Source: Thermoplasmata archaeon
GTDB taxonomy: Archaea > Thermoplasmatota > Thermoplasmata > SG8-5 > JAGLSY01
Direction of reading: 5' to 3'
DNA: 5,902 nucleotides
Assembly (NCBI GenBank): GCA_023137005.1
Contig: JAGLQE010000308.1
Coordinates: 1 to 5,902, forward strand
Part shown: piece after piece, positions 1-4,268 of the stretch
Position numbering within the stretch: the stretch's first letter is position 1
How the letters are laid out: every line of letters starts with the position of its first letter
The notes under the pieces: generated by a model
Databases searched by the model: none
Told to the model about the DNA's origin: nothing
Seen by the model: the letters and a program-made list of their open reading frames with translations, nothing else
Made by a program: the position numbers and the translations under genes

Positions 1-26
1 CTACATAATATCTGTTGAGTATTTGC

Positions 27-791
27 TTAGGGTTCTCTCCACCTAGCTTTCGTTACCACCAGTATCGTGAATACTACCACTATCATTACCAATGCCACCC
101 AGTGCAGCATGAAGGCATTGGCATCCCAGACCGTGAGGCCAGTGGAATAACGAATTATAGCTGCAGAATTGGTGGTTGGGAGAAGGTATGCGATCCACGA
201 AAGATCATAGCCCCCAATATTCACCAGCATCTTCTCGGAATAGTATACCGGGGGCAGGAACACGAACAGCAGACTGAGCAGATTTGCCAGAACCCCCAGG
301 GTATTGGGGCTTGATTTGTGAAGATACGTTGCAACAGTGAAACCCATGACAGAAAGGCCAAGCCAGCATAGTGTCAGGGAGCCGAACATGGTGATAATGG
401 ATGGGATGTCGAACAATCCCCTGTACAGGCCAAGGGCCGTGAATGCAATGATACCGGGTATGGTGAATGCCAGGGATGCCAGGGTCAATCCCATGGCATA
501 TGATACCGGATGGACGGGCATTGCTACCACCATCTCCTTCAGCTTGACATATCTATCCCAGGTGAGATCCTGGATCGAGGCACTGATCCCGATGAACCCA
601 ACACTGGACACGATAACTCCGACGAGCCCGATGTCCAGCATTTCCTCTCCCCCGAACATGGTGATGAAGAGAAGTGGAATGGCTGCAAAACCTACCAGGA
701 GCACGACCAACATGGGCTGTCTCTTAAGGTCCGGTATGGACTTGAGCCAGGCTAATACAAGAGTGTCATTGACCATCTTTTTGATATTCAC
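27..791 (-). CDS. ABC-2 type transporter permease
   Basis: This is the membrane subunit of an ABC exporter, 254 residues, paired with the ATPase immediately upstream. About six hydrophobic segments are visible, near residues 27-46, 54-73, 96-123, 130-157, 164-184 and 232-248, which is the ABC-2 topology. Between helices 5 and 6 the stretch FLPPVYYSEKM followed by ...YLLPTTNSAAIIRYSTG (about 178-218) resembles the conserved loop of ABC-2 permeases of the DrrB/NodJ kind. The start is GTG at 791. It overlaps the ATPase stop as GTGA and has a strong GGAGGTGA six bases upstream, so the later in-frame ATG (codon 6) is less likely. The stop is TAA at 27-29. The substrate cannot be told from sequence; drugs, lipids or polysaccharides are all handled by this family. 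Family assignment is secure, substrate unknown. Confidence 0.87.
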   Translation of the reverse strand: MNIKKMVNDTLVLAWLKSIPDLKRQPMLVVLLVGFAAIPLLFITMFGGEEMLDIGLVGVIVSSVGFIGISASIQDLTWDRYVKLKEMVVAMPVHPVSYAMGLTLASLAFTIPGIIAFTALGLYRGLFDIPSIITMFGSLTLCWLGLSVMGFTVATYLHKSSPNTLGVLANLLSLLFVFLPPVYYSEKMLVNIGGYDLSWIAYLLPTTNSAAIIRYSTGLTVWDANAFMLHWVALVMIVVVFTILVVTKARWREP

Positions 792-1699
792 TGATCTTCA
801 CCTCCTGCAAGGTATACGAAGGCATCTTCCAGTGTCACGGGCGAGGCCTCGGCATGTAGGTCCTTCTTCAGCATATCGCGGACCATATTGATCGCCTCCT
901 CGTCATCCTCCAGGTAGACCACGGCCCGGTCCCCGATCTTGGTTATATTTTTGTAGATATTCTTGTCAATCGCATCTTCCGGGGCGATGACCCGGTATTT
1001 GAAAGGCACGCATTTCTTGATCTCATTGGTGGTCCCGATGGTCACCAGTTCTCCCTCTTTTATAATGGCCAGGCGGTCGGACACCATCTCTGCCTCGTCC
1101 ATCATATGTGTCGAGAGAATAATGGTCTTTCCCTCCGCCGCTCTATCCCTGAGAGTGGACCACACATTCCGCCTGCCTATGGCATCCAGTCCAGATGTCG
1201 GCTCATCCAGAACGAGAACAGGAGCATCACTGGCTATCGTGGCCGCTATGAGGGCTCTTTTCTTCTCACCCCCGGACATTGACTGGCATGGCTTATCCTT
1301 CATATCCCACATGAGCATCGCCTTGAGGGAATCCTCAGCTTTCTTCTTGGCGGTTTCCTTGTCCATTCCTCTCAGAAGGCAGAAGGCATATGCGTAATCC
1401 CAGGGTGTGAAATTGGAATAGGCCATTGCATCCTGGGGGACCATGGCGATATTCTTCCGAACCGCATCGGGATCATTGAGAACACTGTCTCCCAGAATCT
1501 GGATATCTCCTGCAGAGGGCATGAGCTGTGTGCATAGTATCCTGATAAAAGTGGTCTTTCCCGCACCATTGGGGCCAAGAAGTGTGAATACCTCTCCCTT
1601 TTTGATGGTGAAGTCCACACCTTTCAGTGCTTCGACCTCCTTATCGTATGTCTTGGCCACGCCCTTGACCTCTATCGCGATCTCATTGGAATCATTCAT
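788..1699 (-). CDS. ABC transporter ATP-binding protein
   Basis: This is the ATPase subunit of an ABC exporter, 303 residues, the usual length for DrrA/CcmA-like subunits with a C-terminal extension. All motifs are intact: Walker A GPNGAGKT (42-49), Q-loop VPQD (Q89), signature MSGGEKKR (141-148), Walker B VLVLDEP (161-167) with catalytic E166, D-loop SGLD (169-172) and switch H198 in STHMMDEAE. The C-terminal part (about 225-303) ends in the VTLEDAFVYLAG pattern typical of DrrA-like ATPases. It would dimerise at the cytoplasmic face and power the permease encoded next, with which it shares a 4-base GTGA overlap. The ATG start at 1699 has an AGGAG at 1709-1713, nine bases upstream, and a TATA-like box further up, so it appears to head its own two-gene operon. 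The substrate is not identifiable. Confidence 0.92.
   Translation of the reverse strand: MNDSNEIAIEVKGVAKTYDKEVEALKGVDFTIKKGEVFTLLGPNGAGKTTFIRILCTQLMPSAGDIQILGDSVLNDPDAVRKNIAMVPQDAMAYSNFTPWDYAYAFCLLRGMDKETAKKKAEDSLKAMLMWDMKDKPCQSMSGGEKKRALIAATIASDAPVLVLDEPTSGLDAIGRRNVWSTLRDRAAEGKTIILSTHMMDEAEMVSDRLAIIKEGELVTIGTTNEIKKCVPFKYRVIAPEDAIDKNIYKNITKIGDRAVVYLEDDEEAINMVRDMLKKDLHAEASPVTLEDAFVYLAGGEDQ
798..805 (-). promoter_or_regulatory. Shine-Dalgarno for the permease GTG start
   Basis: The minus strand reads GGAGGTGA here, a near-complete match to the anti-Shine-Dalgarno sequence, six bases before the GTG at 791. It lies within the last codons of the ATPase gene. It decides the permease start in favour of GTG and supports coupled translation of the two subunits. 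Confidence 0.8.
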
Positions 1700-1738
1700 T
1701 CTAGATCTCTCCTAGATGATACGAAAAAGACAATTTGA

Positions 1739-1748
1739 GTATATAATA
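1739..1748 (-). promoter_or_regulatory. TATA box for the ABC exporter operon
   Basis: The minus strand reads TATTATATAC in the 59-base gap between pssA and the ATPase gene. By the archaeal rule of about 26 bases from box centre to start, transcription would begin near 1717. That leaves an 18-base leader that contains the AGGAG of the ATPase. The BRE side is not clearly purine rich, so read-through from asd-pssA may also contribute. Confidence 0.5.
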
Positions 1749-1749
1749 G

Positions 1750-1771
1750 AACTGGAAATTAATGACCAGTT
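1750..1771. repeat. 6-bp inverted repeat over the pssA stop
   Basis: AACTGG (1750-1755) and CCAGTT (1766-1771) form a perfect inverted repeat around a 10-base AT-rich loop that contains the pssA TAA. It abuts the TATA box of the ABC operon. In RNA it would be a modest hairpin at the end of the asd-pssA transcript, followed on the minus strand by five T residues (1724-1728). As DNA it could be an operator. Neither use is proven. Confidence 0.35.
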
Positions 1772-2544
1772 TTAGCCTTCCTTGCCCTATTCTTCCGTTT
1801 TTCCCACAAAACAATGAAGGGCCCCCCAATGAGGAAGCCATTGAATGGAATAAGAGCCAGTATCTGGATCATTGATAGAGTTTCAATGCTGAATAGATCA
1901 ATACCGAATATCACCAGTAACATGGGAATGGATGTTAGCAGGCCCGTCAACCCTGCCAATACGAAGAATACCTTTCTCATCTTCGGGTAGGGCACATCAC
2001 TCACCATGAGGAAGGCCAGCACCATGGATATGGCAAAGATGAAATATGGCTCGAAGCCCATGCTCAGAGGGTTGAATTCCTCGAGGCCGAAAAGGGAGCA
2101 GAACAGGACCACACCAAGTGCCATGGCGGGTGTGGGGAAGCCGAGGAAGTGCTTGTGTTTGAAGTCCTTGCTCGAGAATCTAGCCAGCCTCAGTATTCCG
2201 AATGAACCGAGGAACATGGTGGCGATAACAGCCAGGGCATTGGGCATATTCACCCACGCACTGCCAAGGTCCTTGTCGTACAGATTGCCGTATACCAGTA
2301 AGGCGGGGGCAAAACAGAAGGAGATGGAATCTGATATGGAGTCCAGGAACCTCCCGAACTCATGGGAACTGCCGAACCTCCTGGCGACTGCTCCATCCAG
2401 TCCGTCAAAGACTATGGCCAATATGATGAGGCAAGAGGCGGCAACCATATTGCCGTCCAGAATATAGGTAATGGCCAGTAAGCCCGAAAGTCCGTTCAGG
2501 AGGGTGACCATGTCGGCCGCGGATATCTTCCCCATCCATTTCAT
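1759..2544 (-). CDS. pssA: CDP-diacylglycerol/archaeol--serine O-phosphatidyltransferase (archaetidylserine synthase)
   Basis: This membrane enzyme of 261 residues transfers a CDP-activated lipid to L-serine. In archaea that means CDP-archaeol to archaetidylserine. The CDP-alcohol phosphatidyltransferase signature D-x2-D-G-x2-A-R-x8-G-x3-D-x3-D is complete: DGLDGAVAR at 47-55, G64, D68, D72. HFLGFPTPA (132-140) and the LRLARF stretch (118-123) are typical of the PssA subgroup and argue for serine over glycerol-phosphate or inositol. Hydrophobic segments fill most of the chain (about 12-29, 33-47, 101-119, 138-153, 166-182, 191-214, 226-246), with a basic C-terminal tail. The gene begins directly after the asd stop (TAA then ATG, no gap), with AGGAGG eight bases upstream, so the two are co-translated. 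Substrate stereochemistry (archaeal or bacterial lipid) is inferred from context. Confidence 0.9.
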   Translation of the reverse strand: MKWMGKISAADMVTLLNGLSGLLAITYILDGNMVAASCLIILAIVFDGLDGAVARRFGSSHEFGRFLDSISDSISFCFAPALLVYGNLYDKDLGSAWVNMPNALAVIATMFLGSFGILRLARFSSKDFKHKHFLGFPTPAMALGVVLFCSLFGLEEFNPLSMGFEPYFIFAISMVLAFLMVSDVPYPKMRKVFFVLAGLTGLLTSIPMLLVIFGIDLFSIETLSMIQILALIPFNGFLIGGPFIVLWEKRKNRARKAKTGH

Positions 2545-3168
2545 TTATTCTCCCTCCTTCATTGATTCGGCCAGTGTCGTGATATTAGCAAGCACCTTCT
2601 GCCCATTCTTCACAGCAGGTTTAACCTTCCCAGAGGGGAACAATACATCCACCCTGGAACCGAATCTGATAATGCCTATCCTGTCACCTTTTTCCACTGT
2701 CTGGCCAACTGAAATGTAGGGAACTATCCTATATGCGAATACACCCGAGATCTGAATTATCCTCACTTTTCCAATGTCTGTTTCCATGTCTATATTCACT
2801 CTGGAATTCTCATTGGCATCACTTGAGAAAGCTGGTTTAAAGGAGCCTGGCACCCTCTCTATCCCAATAACTTTGCCCGAGATAGGGGCGCGGTTCACAT
2901 GGACATTGTGGACATTCATGAAAGTAGAGATATTGAGGTGCTGGCCATCATCTGATATTTCCCTGATAACACCATCCGCGGCCGCCACGATGCCTTTGCC
3001 GACCTCTCTTTCAGGGTCGCGGAAGAATATCATGAAGAATATGCCTATCAGGATGAATATCGGCCATAGCCAGCACAGCCTGAATGGGCTAAGGTCTATG
3101 ACGAAATAGACGAGCCCAGCAAGAATGAAGGGTGTGATTATCCAGTGAAGGCATTTCTTTGCGAACAC
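2545..3168 (-). CDS. asd: Phosphatidylserine/archaetidylserine decarboxylase proenzyme (short form)
   Basis: This pyruvoyl-dependent decarboxylase turns the serine lipid made by PssA into the ethanolamine lipid. It has 207 residues, typical of the short archaeal and some bacterial enzymes. Two hydrophobic segments (about 8-24 and 31-49) anchor it, followed by the family motif FFRDPER (48-54). AADG (D65) and the histidines in MNVHNVHVNRAP (H87, H90) fit the Asp-His-Ser self-processing set. The cleavage site is FGS: breakage between G170 and S171 would leave a 170-residue beta chain and a 37-residue alpha chain whose Ser becomes the pyruvoyl group. The start is GTG at 3168, the first possible start after an in-frame stop at 3214-3216. 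A weak AAGGA lies 12 bases upstream (3181-3185), so start confidence is moderate. It is first in the asd-pssA pair and divergent from tmk. Confidence 0.9.
   Translation of the reverse strand: MFAKKCLHWIITPFILAGLVYFVIDLSPFRLCWLWPIFILIGIFFMIFFRDPEREVGKGIVAAADGVIREISDDGQHLNISTFMNVHNVHVNRAPISGKVIGIERVPGSFKPAFSSDANENSRVNIDMETDIGKVRIIQISGVFAYRIVPYISVGQTVEKGDRIGIIRFGSRVDVLFPSGKVKPAVKNGQKVLANITTLAESMKEGE
2553..2558 (-). promoter_or_regulatory. Shine-Dalgarno for pssA inside asd
   Basis: AGGAGG on the minus strand, eight bases before the pssA ATG, lies in the final codons of asd (the Lys-Glu-Gly-Glu end). It selects the ATG at 2544 over the in-frame ATG three codons later and fits coupled translation. 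Confidence 0.7.
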
Positions 3169-3197
3169 GCGTCTGGATTTTCCTTCTATGATAAGGC

Positions 3198-3225
3198 ATT
3201 TGTGGTGGAAAACTTATTTGTGGTG
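3198..3225. repeat. Tandem 10-bp direct repeats in the asd/tmk divergent promoter
   Basis: ATTTGTGGTG occurs at 3198-3207 and again at 3216-3225, an 18-base period, in the 74-base gap between the divergent asd and tmk starts. The second copy overlaps the TATA-like core used by tmk. Paired direct repeats at such a position could be a regulator-binding site for both genes. A shorter match, ATTTGTGG, recurs at 3906-3913 downstream of tmk. Confidence 0.5.
3208..3219 (+). promoter_or_regulatory. BRE/TATA promoter of tmk, possibly bidirectional
   Basis: GAAAACTTATTT has a purine-rich BRE-like part followed by TTATTT (3214-3219). The box centre lies about 26 bases before 3243, so the predicted transcript starts at or next to the tmk ATG, as in leaderless archaeal genes. 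Read on the other strand, the same core is AAATAA and would give an asd start near 3190 with a leader of about 22 bases. No other good box for asd is visible. Confidence 0.5.
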
Positions 3226-3242
3226 AGCACCATATCCCTTCG

Positions 3243-3854
3243 ATGAGAGGCATATTCATCACCTTCGAAGGCATTGACGGCTGCGGGAAGAGTACGGTAT
3301 CAAAGCAGGTTGCCAGTATACTTCAAGAAAGGGGAAAGGAAGTATATCACACATTGGAACCCTCCGAGAATTGGCTGGGCCAGGCTGTACGCAGGAGCTA
3401 TACCGAGGAGATCAGTCCATACACCGAATTGTTCATATTCATGGCAGACAGGGCCACTCACACGGAGCGCATAAAAAAAGAACTGTCCGCAGGAAAAACA
3501 GTCATTTCTGACAGGTACTGCGACTCCTCCACCGCTTACCAGGGCGCGCTTCTGCACGAGCCTCTGGCCGAGCAGGGCATTGACTCGGTGGAGTGGATAA
3601 TGAAGATGAATAAGACCATCATTCGAGAGCCAGACATCACCCTATTACTGGACATCTCGCCTGAGATCTCCCTCAAACGAGTAGAGGGCAGGGGCGAGCT
3701 CTCCAAGTTCGAGAAGCAGGATTATCTGGAGAAGGTGAGGGCCAATTACCTGAGGATCGCCAAAGCCGAGTCTAGGATAAAGATCATCGATGCTGACCAG
3801 CCTGTGGATAAGGTGCTGGCCGAGGTCATGAAGGCTATCGAGGAAATTCTGTAA
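3243..3854 (+). CDS. tmk: Thymidylate kinase (dTMP kinase)
   Basis: This enzyme phosphorylates dTMP to dTDP with ATP, in the cytoplasm, on the route to dTTP. Its 203 residues are normal for the family. The P-loop is GIDGCGKST (10-18) after FITFE. TLEPSENWLG (37-46) corresponds to the usual T-x-E-P segment that contacts the substrate phosphate. The DRY-type motif SDRYCDSSTAYQG (89-101) binds dTMP and includes D90, R91 and the tail Tyr/Gln. A Walker B-like strand DITLLLDI (131-138) follows, then the LID region with RVEGRGELSKFEKQDY (146-161). The ATG at 3243 places the P-loop at the usual distance from the N-terminus. There is no Shine-Dalgarno before it, in keeping with a leaderless message. 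The gene ends in tandem stops (TAA TAG). It is divergent from asd with no functional link apparent. Confidence 0.93.
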   Translation: MRGIFITFEGIDGCGKSTVSKQVASILQERGKEVYHTLEPSENWLGQAVRRSYTEEISPYTELFIFMADRATHTERIKKELSAGKTVISDRYCDSSTAYQGALLHEPLAEQGIDSVEWIMKMNKTIIREPDITLLLDISPEISLKRVEGRGELSKFEKQDYLEKVRANYLRIAKAESRIKIIDADQPVDKVLAEVMKAIEEIL

Positions 3855-3864
3855 TAGGCTTTTC

Positions 3865-3880
3865 GAGGAAACTTTTAAAC
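3865..3880 (+). promoter_or_regulatory. Strong BRE/TATA element after tmk
   Basis: GAGGAAACTTTTAAAC is one of the best archaeal BRE-plus-TATA matches in the window, with purine-rich GAGGAAA then CTTTTAAA. It starts 10 bases past the tmk stop. The predicted transcription start is about 3899-3903. What it drives is unclear: a 13-codon open frame begins at 3899, and a hairpin and the C/D sRNA lie further down. Confidence 0.5.
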
Positions 3881-3898
3881 ACATCATCTGAGTTGTGG

Positions 3899-3940
3899 AT
3901 GATATATTTGTGGGCAAGAAATAGACCGCCGTATCCGTAA
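3899..3940 (+). CDS. Possible leaderless 13-residue micro-ORF
   Basis: An ATG lies at the predicted start of the 3865-3880 promoter and opens a short frame, MIYLWARNRPPYP, ending in TAA. The spacing is what a leaderless archaeal message would show. No known leader peptide or small protein is recognised, and such a short frame can easily be chance. The transcript could instead be a non-coding RNA leading into the hairpin at 3958-3978. Confidence 0.15.
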   Translation: MIYLWARNRPPYP

Positions 3941-3957
3941 AATAACCTGCAAAGAAA

Positions 3958-3978
3958 TGCGGCGATTGTAATGCCGCA
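3958..3978 (+). other. GC-rich hairpin TGCGGC/GCCGCA
   Basis: TGCGGC (3958-3963) and GCCGCA (3973-3978) are perfect arms around a 9-base AT-rich loop, in otherwise AT-rich sequence. CCGC at 3926-3929 could pair with the left arm instead, so two exclusive folds are possible. There is no T-run after it, so it is not a standard terminator. An ACA follows immediately, but the rest of an H/ACA guide is not evident. Confidence 0.35.
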
Positions 3979-4001
3979 CAGATAGGATATGGCCTATATG
4001 A

Positions 4002-4072
4002 ACAGGTCAATTAATTCAGCTAGTAATTTCATGCAAAGGATTATTATAATGAATCTGAATTAATGATCCTGT
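4002..4072. repeat. Imperfect 18-bp inverted repeat around the sRNA promoter
   Basis: The left arm (4002-4019) holds ACAGG, three bases, then ATTAATTCAG. The right arm (4055-4072) holds CTGAATTAAT, three bases, then CCTGT. Fifteen of 18 positions pair, including ten contiguous. The 35-base spacer contains the BRE/TATA of the C/D sRNA, and the right arm ends in the first two bases of its C box. It could be an operator pair, an RNA fold of a longer transcript, or a remnant of a small mobile element. No target duplication was found. Confidence 0.5.
4034..4050 (+). promoter_or_regulatory. BRE/TATA promoter of the box C/D sRNA
   Basis: CAAAGGA (BRE-like, 4034-4040) is followed by TTATTATAAT (4041-4050). 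The box centre predicts a start at about 4068-4074, exactly where the C box begins (4071). This independent agreement supports both the promoter and the RNA gene. Confidence 0.55.
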
Positions 4073-4143
4073 GATGATTGAACTCTTGCTGAGAGTGCTG
4101 GCTTGTCCGGTATCTCGATGATGAAGATCTTGAGTGCTGAATG
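4068..4143 (+). ncRNA. Box C/D guide sRNA (2'-O-methylation guide)
   Basis: This is a candidate archaeal C/D sRNA that would assemble with L7Ae, Nop5 and fibrillarin. The elements in order are: C box GTGATGA (4071-4077), guide TTGAACTCTTG (4078-4088, 11 nt), D' box CTGA (4089-4092), a hairpin spacer (4093-4117), C' box ATGATGA (4118-4124), guide AGATCTTGAGTG (4125-4136, 12 nt) and D box CTGA (4137-4140). Both C boxes match RUGAUGA perfectly, and the guide lengths are those of archaeal sRNAs. The D' guide pairs with CAAGAGUUCA in helix 89 of 23S rRNA; the D+5 rule predicts Am at A2471 (E. coli numbering). The D guide pairs with ACUCAAGAUC, as expected for a tRNA-Leu(CAA) anticodon loop, and predicts Cm34. 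The terminal stem is weak and the ends are approximate. The targets come from remembered conserved sequence, not a search. Confidence 0.75.
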
Positions 4144-4162
4144 AATTTAATATCAATAAAAT

Positions 4163-4182
4163 ATGTGCCCACTAGTGCACAT
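4163..4182. promoter_or_regulatory. Palindromic element ATGTGC-N8-GCACAT
   Basis: ATGTGC (4163-4168) and GCACAT (4177-4182) are perfect inverted arms. A second palindrome, CACTAGTG, overlaps inside (4170-4177). The element sits about 40 bases upstream of the aminopeptidase TATA box and just after the sRNA gene. Its dyad form suits a dimeric helix-turn-helix regulator, acting as an upstream activator or operator. No known regulator site is recognised. Confidence 0.4.
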
Positions 4183-4211
4183 CTTTAACCATAGTTATCA
4201 GTTAATCCGGC

Positions 4212-4226
4212 AAAACCGATATATAC
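4212..4226 (+). promoter_or_regulatory. BRE/TATA promoter of the M18 aminopeptidase
   Basis: AAAACCGATATATAC combines an A-rich BRE with a TATATA core (4220-4225). The predicted start is near 4249, giving a leader of about 20 bases before the ATG at 4269 with AAAGGGG (4253-4259) nine bases before it. The ten bases AACCGATATA recur at 5713-5722 in the promoter downstream of the same gene. Confidence 0.6.
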
Positions 4227-4268
4227 TGTATTTCCTTGAGGGTAGTATATAGAAAGGGGCGTAGGTAT

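Noticed and set aside
337..891. Long plus-strand frames across the ABC genes and across pssA (2006-2467)
   Set aside because: They are out-of-frame shadows of well-supported minus-strand genes, with no motifs, Shine-Dalgarno or plausible composition.
3958..3981. H/ACA guide RNA suggested by the hairpin followed by ACA
   Set aside because: The hairpin is only six pairs with a small loop, with no internal pseudouridylation pocket or K-turn seen, so the ACA is probably chance.
4002..4072. Insertion sequence or MITE as a firm call for the inverted repeat
   Set aside because: There is no target-site duplication or transposase, and a second copy cannot be tested in this window. It was kept as an unexplained inverted repeat.
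4236..4268. TTG start extending the aminopeptidase by 11 residues
   Set aside because: It lies upstream of the transcription start predicted from the TATA box at 4220-4225. The extension is basic and not expected for the family, and the ATG at 4269 has an AAAGGGG at workable spacing.
3855..4268. tRNA gene or CRISPR array in the intergenic region
   Set aside because: There is no T-loop GTTCRA pattern with a cloverleaf, and there are no regularly spaced repeats. The structure present fits a C/D sRNA instead.
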